Origin: Siphonodentalium dalli
Lineage: Eukaryota; Mollusca; Scaphopoda; Gadilida; Siphonodentaliidae
Assembly (NCBI GenBank): GCA_032622095.1
Contig: CP136061.1
Span: 1,800,001-1,864,000 of the forward strand
Direction of reading: 5' to 3'
DNA: 64,000 nt
Positions 12,011 through 23,822 of this stretch are shown one piece after another. The translations under genes and the position numbers were made by a program. Every line of letters begins with the position of its first letter. The first letter of the stretch is position 1. Below the pieces are notes generated by a model. The model did no database searches and had not been told where the DNA came from. It worked only from the letters and a program-made list of their open reading frames with translations.

Positions 12011-13480
12011 TCGATAGTAGCTTGGTTGCTGTGGACATCAATCAAATTATATTCGATATGAGCACATGTAGTTACAAATTAATGACAATTTTTTTTACTT
12101 TCGTCGCCATTTTGGGACACTGTATAAATTATCGACATGTAGCTTATTATCGGATTAGGGTCCGACAGCACTTACTGTGGTGCTAGCCATTACATAACAA
12201 AAATTCTTCTAAATGAAAACATCTGGTGAACTTTAGCGAAAATAGCCCAAATTTACTACTTTCGGTACCATGTTGTCCCTATTTTGGGAAGTGATGGCCT
12301 CATTTCTGCTAAAATATGGGCACTAGTGGTTCATATCTGACATCTAATGAGTATTCAGTACACTGGTGTGTTCTGTTATTTTGGACATTAAAATAATAAT
12401 TGATTTTTCTTCGAAAATTCGAACTCGAGGGACACTGAAGGGCCTAAATTCCCAATCCTCGTAATATGATTCACAATTATCAGACATTGATTTAAAATGG
12501 TGTATGTTGGCACAAATGGCTATTTAAGCCAAACTTCTTTTAAATGGAAACGATCTATTAAAATGTTTGCGAAAATTGTTCACTTTTACCACTTTCGGTC
12601 GCCATTTTGTCCGCCATTTTGAATTTTGACAATCGAATTGTTCACGAAATGCAATACGTCTGTCATGACAACAATAATAATTTGTGTATGTTGCATGTTC
12701 CTGCCATATGTATAACTAAAATTTAAATGCCATTCAAGTGTATATTTCATAAGGAACGGAAAATTTATACATAAATACCACAAATAGGACCTTTTTTTCA
12801 AAACACTCAAGAAAGTTTTCCCCAATTTTGGATATGTTGTTCCCCAGATTCTGCCCGACAAAATGACACTAAAAACAGCTTGTCGAGCTCCAATGGTTCA
12901 ACGACTGAACTGTATAACTGTTCATTTGATGTAGGTGACTTTTTTGGCTTGGGAAACATAAGTTACAGTTATACATACAGTACGTGTGGCTAAACATGCT
13001 ATTAAACGGACATGCATGGGTCACTCGAGCTTCCAAATTAAGTCTACCTAATTTGGAAGCAGGTATAACATAGGTTCACAACTACACTAATTATTTACAT
13101 GTATATACCGGTTTCATATGATCTGGAAAATACATTTCATTGTCAGAGCCAGTTTCCAGCTGTTTTAAATTTTTAGCACAGAAGTGAAATAAACGCTCTT
13201 TATTTCTACCATATCATAAATAGACTATAGCACGGAATTCTCTTTTCTGTTCCATGCCGTGCAAATGGCTGTTTGTTTTAATTTGGGACCCAAACATCGT
13301 GTTCTAAGTTGTAGTTGTATGACTTCAATGCGTCTTTCTGGGACATGTAATGCTCGTATAAAAGTAGTTCAAGTATTTATCGATCTATTTTTCGATACGA
13401 GAACAATTCAAAGCGAATATTAGATATTGTATTTTGGAGTGCAAATCGCTAAGTGGCTTTAAGACAGACAATATACAGAC
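12011..13480. other. intron between micro-exons 14 and 15, two diverged repeats
   Basis: Two diverged copies of one piece occur at about 12195-12290 and 12530-12620: 'aaatg(g)aaac', 'gcgaaaat', and 'actttcgg' followed by 'ccat(t)ttgtcc'. At 13020-13075 there is a hairpin, 'gagcttccaaattaagtct' against 'acctaatttggaag', also seen diverged at 4695-4730. No coding signal. Confidence 0.5.
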
Positions 13481-13489
13481 GAATCTTAC

Positions 13490-13543
13490 CGCATTTTTCA
13501 GTCCGTTCAGCCCCCTCTGCTTCATTTGTACAGTCCGTTTACC
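13490..13543 (-). CDS. micro-exon 14 (54 nt, or 27 nt with inner acceptor)
   Basis: The acceptor is ctttttggaatcttcag and the donor GTAAGATTCGTC. From base 1 it reads GKRTVQMKQRGLNGLKNA, with the same GKR start as the exon at 33462. The base-3 frame hits TAA immediately unless an inner AG (after GAAGCAG) is used. The exon would then be 13490-13516, 27 nt, reading GAERTEKC. Both forms are multiples of three. Confidence 0.58.
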
Positions 13544-14454
13544 CTGAAGATTCCAAAAAGAGTGAAATTGTAATCTTTTGATGTTTTTATGTGTTATGCT
13601 ATCGTCGTTTCAACCAATGTGCGATTATAAGGACGCTGCCGATACCTGGCATAAACTGCTGTCTTACTCGGTCCTTGTTATGAAAAGATACAATAAAGAA
13701 GTAACTCCACATATCTCCAAGGATGTGGCTAGAGGGTCTTCTGCATTGGATGGGTGTCCACATTGGAATGACCAACTGGACACCCCACCCCCCCCCCATT
13801 TGAAGCCGACCAAATTCCGGAGAATGTCCGTTTCTGACACCCTTGGGTTGAAATTTTTCAACTATACTGGTATCTAAAACTTTCCGTTGCAGATTTGCAA
13901 CACGGCACCACCTCAATGTTTAGGAAAGTCCAATTAATGTTGTGTCAGGCATTAAATAACCAACTATTGAAACTATTTACCGAAGTGGCCGATGACCCCA
14001 CCTCATATCGCCACGTCCCTGATTATATTTCCATATATCAGCATCCCCGCCATGCACATGGTATCTACTTATAGTGTCCGTATATTGTACTACGAATACC
14101 TGGCCTTCCCATCTCAACACCTATCCATTGATAGGAAGTGACAGGAAAATATAGTCTTAATTGGTTAGGCCTCCCTCACAATATCATTGCAAGGAAACTA
14201 GGCCAATGTGCATTCCTAAAATGTTATTGTTGTTGTTGTAAAAAGTTGTGTCAGGAAGAGATAGAGCATATTTAAGAGAAACATAATTATGGCAAGAATA
14301 TCTTGAAATTACAACAATAAGCCAAATCGCATTTAGTTTTAAGATAATTCGATATTAGGCACGATAACCACATGCACGACTGATATATAACACATTCTTA
14401 TCATAAAATGATCAATACAGTTACATCTAAAAGTGTTGGATGAAACTCTAAATA

Positions 14455-14830
14455 CAGAATGATAGGAATCAATACTCTATTTTATACCATTCACAGATAA
14501 TCGATACTCTACTGTATACCATTCACAGATAATCGATACTATATGGTATACCATTTACAGATAATACAGAATGATAGGAATCAATACTCTATTTTATACC
14601 ATTCACCGATAATCGATACTCTATTTTATACCATTCACCGATACTCTATTTTATACCATTCACAGATAATCGATACTATATTTTATACCATTCACAGATA
14701 ATCGATACTCTATTTTATACCATTCGCCGATAATCGATACTCTATTTTATACCATTCACCGATAATCGATACTATATTTTATACCATTCACAGATAATCT
14801 GCACTCTATTTTATACCATTCACAGATAAT
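14455..14830. repeat. 32-bp tandem repeat, about 11 copies
   Basis: The unit is 'cacagataatcgatactcta' plus 'ttttataccatt'. One copy lacks the 'ataatcg' part and another is preceded by a repeated 'gaatgataggaatcaat' lead. Confidence 0.92.
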
Positions 14831-15030
14831 GATAAAAATTAATGAAATGTGCATAATCCGTGATTTGTGCTTCCCCAAATGCGGACGTTACTTAAATTTT
14901 GAATGCGAAAACCCGGACCGCAAACGCAAAGCGAATTCAACAAAAAATGGTTACCGCTTCGTAAACTTCAAACTGCAAATCAGAGTTCAGTCCCCTATCT
15001 ACGCTGGTCTGACCACTGTCACCAAATTAT

Positions 15031-15031
<1 letters not shown>

Positions 15032-15068
<37 letters not shown>
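15032..15068. repeat. (TA)n microsatellite
   Basis: About 17 TA units. The 138-codon plus-strand open frame across it (14829-15245) has no recognisable domain and reads a YIYIYI run through the repeat, so I do not call it a gene. Confidence 0.92.
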
Positions 15069-15074
<6 letters not shown>

Positions 15075-15079
15075 GACGA

Positions 15080-15960
15080 ATCTAAGCAAATCAAAGTAAT
15101 TTTTTATTTTACCACAATTCATTTTGCCTTATATTCTGGGAAACCGAACTGTCCATATTCATGTGGAAATTGTCCGCATCAAATAAAAATCAACCGACTT
15201 TTCTATATTCATATAATAACTTTTGGGATTTTATTATTATTTTGATATAAAATGACTGATTTATTCAACGCCGAGGAATTTCATGACTTCCCCTTATCAA
15301 TCACCGGGGCGTAATGTTTCTTGGCAACGTTCGATGCGTTCTGTGGAAAAAGGTGTTCACCGAAACGTATTGGTTTCAGCTGGAAATGCGTTAGTAAATT
15401 GATGGCTACCTTTCAGTAATTTTTTTTTCTCAAGATGGGGGTCTCCGTGTCATGCTTTACACATTTCGCACGATGCTATACACGTATATTATATCTCACG
15501 TGACTTTCTCGAGTTCTGATTGGCGATACTATTTTCCGATAGTATTCTATAGTAGGATTCCTACTCACATATACCATGATTTTACTTGATTTGTTTTTTT
15601 TTGGTAACGGACTCATTTCGCCCAATCGGACTGACACAATGAATTAAGAAGTGGCCAATCTGAAACTAAACATCGTTGCAATATTGGCATACCGTTAGAC
15701 TTCATTTTAATTATCTGACAAGTTCCGATAATAGCAATTTAAATAGTTTGTCCATTTAGATTTCCAAGCGGACAGTCCAAATATGTGCGTTGTTGCTGGA
15801 ACTATACCACAGCACATGTACACACCCCTCAACTCCATTCCTGGCAGGGTAGTAGGAGGCGTTCCTATCACAGACTAGGAATTATTTCGCAGACCAAATA
15901 TATCCGTTAACAGCAACAACCATTATTGACTTAAAATTTGGTTCCATGAGTATATTTATA
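15080..15960. other. intron, nothing recognised
   Basis: AT-rich sequence before micro-exon 13 (on the minus strand, downstream of it). I see no tandem period, foldback or domain. Confidence 0.45.
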
Positions 15961-15971
15961 CATGTACTTAC

Positions 15972-16013
15972 CGAAATCTGTCCCCGAAGTCTTTGGATAC
16001 GTTTCCTTAATTG
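15972..16013 (-). CDS. micro-exon 13 (42 nt), frame ambiguous
   Basis: The acceptor is gactgtactttcag and the donor GTAAGTACATG. From base 1: QLRKRIQRLRGQIS. From base 3: IKETYPKTSGTDF. The second has the purine-first bias of coding DNA (9 of 13 codons) and an ET-x-PK motif shared with the exon at 2731-2769 (ETVPKA). Confidence 0.65.
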
Positions 16014-16060
16014 CTGAAAGTACAGTCAAACAGGCATGTTTAATCAATGTAAACAGAATC

Positions 16061-17950
16061 GCCGGATTCGACATCTCAGGTTTAAACCTGGTCTACGTCT
16101 ACCTCTAGGTTTAAACCGCCGTAGGTCAGATAAATTAGAGGTTTAAGTCCGAGACCGCATGTCAAAGTGGCGTCATCTCTGGTTTAAACCTGGTTCAGCC
16201 AGACCATTGGTTTAGCAGTAGTGTCTGTGTCGTCGAGATACTTAATCGTACTTTCACTAATGCGGACCGCCTCGTTTTATTGAGTGCGAAAATCAATAAT
16301 TACGACAGCGAGAATATTTTGATTGGAAATGTATAAGCGAGAAGCATTCACACCTAAAAGCGTGTGGGGATAAGTTTTTATCGCTTTCGATATTTTTTTG
16401 TGTTTTATACGCTTAAACTGACAACTAAGCCATCTAATTCGGCGGTCCAGCTAAATAAGCTTTACCGAGGCTAAACATGAGATGACGAATCCATCTTTTC
16501 TTCATCGCGGTTTAGAATTGTCAAACAATCAGTCAAATGGTGGAGCTGTAAATAATATCGAGTGAGGGCGTGTCCAAGTGACAACTGCCGGTTGGTGTTA
16601 TCGTGTCAAAGTTGACTCATTCGTATGCGGGCTTTGCTCAGATATGGACATGTTCCTTCAATATTATGTTTACAACTATCTTGTGTGTGTGTTTATTTAT
16701 TTATGGCTTGTGGCAATCAGAAATACTGGTGTTTTCTACGAATTCATTTGAAGGGTTCAAGGTTTTAACTTTGACACCAAAACGAAGCTACTGCATGACC
16801 AGATATGCTATACACATAGTTTGCAATCCTAAACATATCTTGCTATACGAGTCAAAGTTGACAACTTATTTTGATGTAGATCATGCCATAAAGCTCTACA
16901 CTGGCTACGCCCATAACTTCCCATAATATTCCACCAGTTGACAACCTGGCAACATTTTTATTTTCTGATTGACGGGAAATTTATGACATTGAAAAATAGC
17001 AACGCATGTAATATATTTCTGTATTAAAAGCTGTCCCTTCTTGCCCACTTCCAAAAGTTTAGATGCTGCTTCTGGTGTGCACTAATAAGCAAATTACATT
17101 TACTTCACTGGCCTCTTGGTCCATGATTGACTCGATTATGGATCCTTTATTCAGCGTCAGAGGGGCCTGCAGCCCCTTTGTGCGATAGGAGACTGCGACA
17201 TATTTGCGCACATTTTGATCATTTGAACATATTAATTAAAAAAAATTAATTCAATTTAAGCAACAAATATTAAGTTAAATTTTAAATCTTGTTTCTTGTT
17301 AGATTCAACTCCTTACTCAAGTTAACAACACAATTTTTTCATTTTGTTAAATTAAATTTTTTCTTATTTTCAAATAATTTTTTTTTAAACTAACGCCGTT
17401 ATACCATCCGAGTCACCACACCTAATTTGGCTGAAATCGGTCAAGGGGTATGGGAGAACAGTTGCGAACAGACAAACGGACGTACAGATAGACAGCTCAT
17501 ATACCCTTCAATATATACAGATATACATGTAAATACACCAAATTTTGTCTTTGCGGGTAAAGCATCGAGCAGAAAATCAAAGTGATGAACAAAGTGATGA
17601 ACAGCGCGTGAAACTCGCATGAAACTCGTGAAATTCGTGATGAGAGACATGCCCTTTGTCAGATTGATTTAAACCGAGAATGAGATCGGACTAATGGTCC
17701 ATTAGCGATACTTGTTTTCAATGTATAAATCCAATGAGCATGCACGCGTTCGCGATAATTCATGACGTGTCAATAACCATTATATCGGCCTGTCTTTTGG
17801 TCCGATGGTAAGTGGGTAGATTGACTGCATGCTCATATCACCGAATCTGAAGAACAAAAACGCTCCCTTAGACCCGGTTTGACTGGACCGCCAATATAGG
17901 TTTAAACCAGGATTAAACTCGGAGGCTAAACTGGAGATGACGAATCCGGC
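16061..17950. mobile_element. TIR-bounded element, possibly a 430-bp MITE plus a second end
   Basis: The left end is 'gccggattcgacatctcagg' and the right end is the complement of 'gccggattcgtcatctccag'. An inner right end of the same kind sits at about 16470-16493 ('ctaaacatgagatgacgaat'), so 16061-16493 may be one short MITE and the outer pair a composite. Several 'aggtttaaacc' words occur just inside both ends. The 107-codon frame at 16603-16926 lacks a recognisable transposase motif. No clear target duplication. Confidence 0.65.
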
Positions 17951-18255
17951 CAATGACTACAATGCTTGAGTATTCACAACGAAGAGGAAAACTCATGACT
18001 TATCATAATCAACATATCCTCCCGAATAGGTTCATATTTGACGTAAATATTCACATAGGTTCACATTGGACGGATTTGATTCTGCAATAAGAATTTCACC
18101 CATACAGAGCCCCAGACAAACGTGAGCAGACGACACTCTTCTATATGCTTCTATATATGTGTGGGGCTCCCTGCAGGGTAATGGATGTTTTTTTATTTTA
18201 TGTCCTAAAAATTGTCAGAAACATTTATTTAACAAAAATGATAAAAAATTGTTAG

Positions 18256-18325
18256 GCCAATGCATTCTCTTATATATGCGAGGCGACCTATGGTCGACTC
18301 GCATATATAAGAGAATGCATTGGCA
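18256..18325. repeat. hairpin element copy 1 (GCCAATGCATTCTC family)
   Basis: The arm 'gccaatgcattctcttatat' with 'atgcgag' is followed by a short centre ('gcgacctatggtcga') and the complementary arm. It is part of a larger unit with the flank 'tgtggggctccctgcaggg' near 18160-18180, which recurs near 30955 and, inverted, near 31690. Confidence 0.9.
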
Positions 18326-18944
18326 CATGGTATATACCAGCTATTCCGTTGTATTGCGCGGACCGCAGTGAAACCATATAATTAAGAGTGTGAATCCGGT
18401 AAGTAGTGTCGATGAAAAACGATAGATTAAAATATACGTCCGTGATGTTCTTATTTTCATGAGAACAGATTGCATAAATAGTATTTTAATTCATTGCAGT
18501 GGGTTTTATAAATCCCAAACGTTGTCCGCATTCAACACGTCGAGTTTTATCCGATTTGAAAACACTAAAACTACCTGTACGTTATGCATACCCGAAAATA
18601 ACCCAGCATGCTCTCCAATGACAATATGTATTCGTGCAAATAGGTTCATATTGGATTTACAAATTCACAAAATTATGTTAATATTAGACTTATTTGATTA
18701 TTAATAGTTGGTTTATACCCGTTATTCCGCTTTATTGCGCGTGCTGCAGTAAAACACATTATAATGAGCGAGTCGATGAGAAAAGGTAGATTATATAATG
18801 ACATTATGTGTGTATTTCGTATTGGAATAGACCCATATTGGACTGTTTTAAAAACTTCGTTTTAGGTCCATATGGAGCATAATTATATTGAGATTAAATA
18901 ATGGCATATGATTTTATTTCGCTCATTAAAATAAGCCAGTTGTG

Positions 18945-19556
18945 TGCTTATTTTCACGAGAACAGGCTACCAATGGACGTATTTCACGAGAACAGGCTTC
19001 CAATGGACGTATTTCACGAGAACAGGCTACCAATGGACGTATTTCATGAGAACAGGCTACCAATGCACGCATTTCACGAGAACAGGCTACCAATGGACGT
19101 ATTTCATGAGAACAGGCTACCAATGGACGTATTTCACGAGAACAGGCTACCAATGGACGTATTTCACGAGAACAGGCTACCAATGGACGTATTTCACGAG
19201 AACAGGCTACCAATGTACGTATTTCACGAGAACAGTCTACCAATGTACGTATTTCAGTAGAACAGGCTACCAATGGACGTATTTCACGAGAACAGGCTAC
19301 CAATGGACGTATTTCACGAGAACAGGCTACCAATGGACGTATTTCACGAGAACAGGCTACCAATGGACGTATTTCACGAGAACAGGCTACCAATGGACGT
19401 ATTTCACGAGAACAGGCTACCAATGTACGTATTTCATGAGAACAGGCTACCAATGGACGTATTTCACGAGAACGGGCTACCAATGGACGTATTTCACGAG
19501 AACAGGCTACCAATGGACGTATTTCACGAGAACAGGCTACCAATGGACGTATTTCT
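18945..19556. repeat. 30-bp satellite, about 20 copies
   Basis: The unit is 'aacaggctaccaatggacgt' plus 'atttcacgag'. Because 30 is a multiple of three, long frames stay open on both strands: ENRLPMDVFH or TGYQWTYFTR repeats on plus, EIRPLVACSR repeats on minus (241 codons). Copies differ by few changes, scattered over all codon positions, and no splice or start context supports translation. It is in the intron between micro-exons 12 and 13. Confidence 0.93.
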
Positions 19557-19802
19557 AAACGAAATATCCAATATGGCACTATTTTAGCAACAGGTTCTAT
19601 ATAAACATATTTACCATGATAATGTATTTCCAATGTGACCGCGCCATTCAACTGATTAAAATGTTTTAGTTCACCACGAATTGGCCTTTTCCAAAATCAT
19701 ACAAGTCCAATAAGAACATATGCGCATATTTAGGTTCAATGTGATATGATGTGCGAGTATGTTGAATAATCAGATATTTATTCGCGATTTTCAGATCCTT
19801 AC

Positions 19803-19847
19803 CCGTATGCGTTTGGTCAGCTGTTTTCTGGAGAGTATCTGGCATAT
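19803..19847 (-). CDS. micro-exon 12 (45 nt), frame ambiguous
   Basis: The acceptor is gtttttgttttcag (very good) and the donor GTAAGGATCTG. From base 1: ICQILSRKQLTKRIR. From base 3: MPDTLQKTADQTHT with a split codon at each end. The third frame has a stop. The two open readings differ sharply in charge, and I cannot decide between them here. Confidence 0.63.
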
Positions 19848-19984
19848 CTGAAAACAAAAACAATTGACAGTTAAATTTCAAACTGCGTTCTCGGTCTGCA
19901 ATGCATTGATACACGCATCGAAGGTGCTTCGATGAATACGTTGTATTAATGTAGCCTTCAGCTATGATCACTATGATATTGACT

Positions 19985-20900
19985 ATGTGACGTGACTAGA
20001 GGGTCTTTGTTGAGGGGTGTCCATCTTGAAATTTCCAACTGCCCCCCCCCTGAACCAGACTAAAATCCTATGTTCGCGAAACACCACTTACAACTTTCCA
20101 ACTACACTAGTACCTCAAACTTTTCAATCAGACATCATCAGGTTGGTAAATTTCCAACTGATGATAATTTCAGACAAAAAATTTGACATCCACCTTAATC
20201 CCTTAAACTATTCTCACATAACCAAAATATTTCCATATAAAACTACGTTATATTCATCTGACAACCACTATACCCTTCCAACATACTCCTACATAACATA
20301 ACCCAAATCATTACATATGAAACTACCTTATCTTGAAACACCTATCGAACCGGCCTATCCTGTGAGTAGACTAGTACACGCGATAAAGCGTCAACAATTT
20401 TAAACATGAAGCACAAATTTACTTTAAACAACTTGAAGTATTTTAAAATAACTCTCACAGGATGGACCTTGTCACAAGCCAATAGGAAACGACTCCCAAA
20501 AGCTTAAAGCTTGTTGTCGAATCCCTTTCATATCATCACTATTAATAGTTGTCTTGTGTTTGTAATATATAATGACTAATATGGAATAAATACTGTTTAC
20601 ACCAAACATTTGACCAAAGTAGAAAAAATATGCTATTCTTTTGATCTAAAAACAACAAATTGCCAACAAACAATTGCCAAATGTAACAATGAGAACAATT
20701 TCTACCTATATCTGGTGTAAAATTTGCAGCTACTGTTGTTTCAGGTATGAACTTTCCATCTCTTAAATATTATGACAAAAGTTGAGGGTGAACCTGTCGC
20801 AAAGTCCCTGGATTAACCAACGCAGATGTCAGAGGCTGAAGATGTCATTTTCACCAGGGGTCAATACTATAAAACCTACGATAACAATCTTTAAAAACAC
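19985..20900. other. intron with one dispersed-repeat copy
   Basis: 19995-20165 is a copy of the 'ccaactttccaact' dispersed family seen at 8.5-9.2 and 13.7 kb. The remainder is AT-rich with no coding signal. Confidence 0.5.
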
Positions 20901-21458
20901 ATTCTTCAGATATATTCGTTATTTAGTCAATACTAATCCTCGATAAATCTTAAAAACACTTCATCTTGTTCAATATTAATCCTTGAGTAATCCTAATTTT
21001 TTTTTAATATATCTTGATTTAATACAGTCATCCTGTATACGTATGTCCCCTGTGGTTGTGATTATATACTAAACACTATATAATCGCCCCACCCGATTAA
21101 GTATTTATGTGTATGTAACCCTAAAATAATATAGTGGGATGACTCGTATTCGTAATACTATCATCGCAAACTATCAATATAAGCGGAATGGGGTTATAAA
21201 CCATTGACTTTCGTTTTATTACACGCTTGTTCCTAGAATTACAGTGTTATTGCTGTTCCATATATTGCTGTTCCATACGCATCTCGCTGACGTAAAATGA
21301 CATACATGACGTTCGCCTCAACCATGAAAGTGGAACTATTTAAATAAAAGAATCATCACACATGACATACACGCCCTGTATGAGCCTAAATAAACCTTCT
21401 AATCCTATATTTTTAATGCAAGGATTCTAGGACGCGAAGCGTGTAATAAAAACAGAAC

Positions 21459-21598
21459 GACACGATGTGTAAATGGGATTGTCGATACGGCACTCGTGCT
21501 GTCGCGGAAGGATAGAACTCGAGGCCCAAGCGCCTCTCGTACTATCCTTCCGCGACAGCACGAGTGCCGTATCGACAAACCCATTTACACATCGTGTC
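21459..21598. repeat. 140-bp foldback, arms about 57 bp
   Basis: The arm 'gacacgatgtgtaaatggga' through 'cgcggaaggatag' pairs with 'ctatccttccgcg' through 'atttacacatcgtgtc'. The centre is about 25 bp. It is GC-richer than its surroundings. An outer pair, 'cgttttattacacgctt' (21205) against 'aagcgtgtaataaaaac' (21437), suggests a nested element. Confidence 0.88.
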
Positions 21599-21599
21599 A

Positions 21600-22110
21600 T
21601 TCTGTGTATTTATACCATCTTGTAATCTACACATATAGTCGTTTTATAGTATAGAGCCCATACAGAAGGGTAGCATAGCTCAGAAGAAAATGATGAGAGG
21701 TTCGCAGTCTCTGGTAAAGGTCGACAAGAGTACACATGATTGTAATTCACGCCCAAATGTACATATTTGTACGGATGGCTGTTATCGCCACATGAAAAAG
21801 ATATCCTATGTTGTAAAATTATACAAGGTAGCTAAGTTGTATTACATGATATTTAACGTAGGTATATATTATATACGTGTACAGCATAGCTATATTGGAT
21901 ACTATGCAACTTAGCTCCATTGTATATACAACTCATTTTTTAGATATATGTTTGCCTGCTGTGCCAGTACGCTGTCGTATATTGAGTTACGCAGATAGAT
22001 TTCTATTTAAGAAATTTTGCAACAACGGACACAGCCATTAAATTGTATAAGTGTGATCTGGTATGCTTCCTACAGACTAAGGATTTTCCCCAAACGTGTA
22101 AAAGTCCGCA
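21600..22110. other. intron, nothing recognised
   Basis: AT-rich with scattered TATA-like words; no repeats or exons seen. Confidence 0.45.
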
Positions 22111-22117
22111 AAAATGT

Positions 22118-22615
22118 CAGCAAGACCCAGGAACATCATAGCTAAATCAGCAGGACCCACCAACATCATAGCTAATTCAACAGGACCCACTGATCATCAT
22201 GGCTAATTCAACAGGCCCCACCAACATCATGGATAGATCAGCAGAACCCACCAACATCAGGATCCACCATCAACAGCAGGATCCACGAATATAACACATT
22301 CAGCAGGAACCACCGACATCATAGCTAAATCAGCAGGACCCATCAACATCATAGCCAAATCGACAGGAACCACCGACATCATAGCTAAATCAGCAGGACC
22401 CATCAACATCATAGCTAAATCAGCAGGACCCACTAACATCAAAGCTAAATCAGCAGGACACACCAACATTATAATAGCTAAATCAGCAAGACCCATCAAC
22501 ACCATAGCTAAATCAGCAGGACCCACTAACATCAAAGCTAAATCAGCAGGACACACCAACATCATACTAGCTAAATCAGCAGGACCCATCAACATCATAG
22601 CTAAATCAGCAGGAC
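22118..22615. repeat. 30-bp tandem repeat, about 16 copies
   Basis: The unit is 'agctaaatcagcaggaccca' plus 'tcaacatcat', mostly 30 bp with some 33-bp variants. The minus frame reads DLAMMLMGPA repeats and stays open only because of the period. It lies 300 bp from micro-exon 11, in its downstream intron. Confidence 0.9.
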
Positions 22616-22675
22616 CACAGGGAGCTTCTCATAAATAGGAAAATGCACTGGTGGCTCACAAGGTCAAGGTAAATG

Positions 22676-22750
22676 TTAGGCAAATGTATTCTCTTATATT
22701 TGCGAGGCTCCCAACGGGAGAATCGCATACATTAGACAATGAATTGAAAC
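22676..22750. repeat. diverged copy of the GCCAATGCATTCTC hairpin
   Basis: 'ggcaaatgtattctcttata' with 'tttgcgag', then 'gaatcgcatacattagacaa', is a decayed version of the hairpin family at 18256 and 30761-32931. Confidence 0.55.
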
Positions 22751-22921
22751 AGGGTTTTCGTAATATTTCATGAAGCTCCAGTCATGGTAGCGTTAACATT
22801 ATTTTTCACCCATAACATGTTGTAATTATATGGTTATTTTAAATACAATTTAGGTCACATAACCATTAAACATGATTTGTTACACAAAACAACATCGTAC
22901 CGATTTTCGTGTCGGTCTTAC

Positions 22922-23047
22922 TGGTCGTCGCGGAGCGGATGTAGTAGTAGATTCAGCTTCCGGTTCCTCTGGTTCTTCAGGGCGTGGCTTATTCAGCAAT
23001 GCCGGCACTGGGAATGGTAATCCTTGTGGCCTGAATCTTGCACATTC
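22922..23047 (-). CDS. micro-exon 11 (126 nt), Pro/Glu/Thr-rich segment
   Basis: The acceptor is gttcgttttattcag and the donor GTAAGACCGAC. It is open only from base 1. The 42 residues start ECARFRPQGLPFPVPALL and continue through an acidic proline run (PRPEEPEEPEAE) into STTTSAPRRP. This resembles a disordered linker or stalk that could be O-glycosylated, unlike the helical exons. One Cys is present. It anchors phase 0 up to this point. Confidence 0.68.
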
Positions 23048-23104
23048 CTGAATAAAACGAACAGCATTACCCACATATTGACTGAATACACACACGTTGA
23101 CTAG

Positions 23105-23790
23105 TACAGTTCCGTCAGGAAATGTTCCTTTGTTGTCCGCCGACCCAAAGGGTTCGGAGGACTATTATAATCAGCCTGTGCGTCCGTGCGTGCGTGCGTC
23201 CGTGCGTGCGTGCGAGGTTTCCGGATGATAACTTTAGTTAGAGTTAACCAAATTAAATTAAATTTGGTATGTGGGTTTACTAGAAGAAAAGACAGGTCAG
23301 GTTCGAATTCTGGTTCCGTCCGCCAATTATCACCAGAGTTATCCCCCTTTTTCGACTTAGAATTTTACCGTCTGTTAACATTTTTGGTTTCCGAACGATA
23401 ACTCCAGTTTGGATTATTTCATCTGAACCAAAGTTGGTATGTGTATTTCCCAGCTAAAGATACAGGCCAAATTCGAATATGGGTTCCGTCCAATTATTTT
23501 TGCATGAGTTACGGCCCTTTTTCGACTTAGAATTTGACCGTCTGTTAACATTTTTGGTTTCCGACCGATAACTCGAATTTGGATTATTTGATCTGAACCA
23601 AAGTTGGTATGTTTCTTTCAAGTTCGAATTCGCCAATTTTCACTAAAGTTATGTCCCTTTTTGACTTAGAATTTTTGCCAATTTGAGGTTTCCGGATGAT
23701 AACTTTAGTAAATGTGCACTGAATGAAATTAAATTTGGTATGTAGGTTTACTAGCACTAAAGACAGGTTTTTATGCTCAAACAACGGTCG
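23105..23790. repeat. dispersed element with GCGT microsatellite and 'gataacttta' blocks
   Basis: It starts with a 'gtgcgtgcgtgcg' run (about 23178-23215). It then has three to four internal blocks of 'tttccg(a/g)(a/t)gataact' followed by 'tttggtatgtgggttt' and 'cccttttttcgacttagaattt', spaced 120-160 bp. A related copy in the opposite sense lies at 63060-63500, and its 'gtcccccga' end type also appears at 35870-35930. This style of repeat is common in mollusc genomes, as far as I know. Confidence 0.65.
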
Positions 23791-23822
23791 TATCAAGCCG
23801 ACACTTAGAGGCGGACATGAGG

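Noticed and set aside
14829-15245. 138-codon plus-strand frame
   Set aside because: Runs through a (TA)n repeat (YIYIYI) and the 3' end of an array; no domain.
18945-19556. CRISPR-like array
   Set aside because: Units are head to tail without unique spacers, and the window is eukaryotic.
18926-19651. 241-codon minus-strand frame (and plus-strand frames) over the 30-bp repeat
   Set aside because: Open on both strands only because the period is a multiple of three; no splice sites, start context or third-position bias.
22257-22598. 113-codon minus-strand frame with GPADLAMMLM repeats
   Set aside because: Product of the 30-bp tandem array; indels of three keep it open, and no exon borders are seen.
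23178-23215. GCGT run as a possible CpG-type promoter
   Set aside because: It is a microsatellite inside a dispersed repeat that recurs without genes elsewhere in the window.
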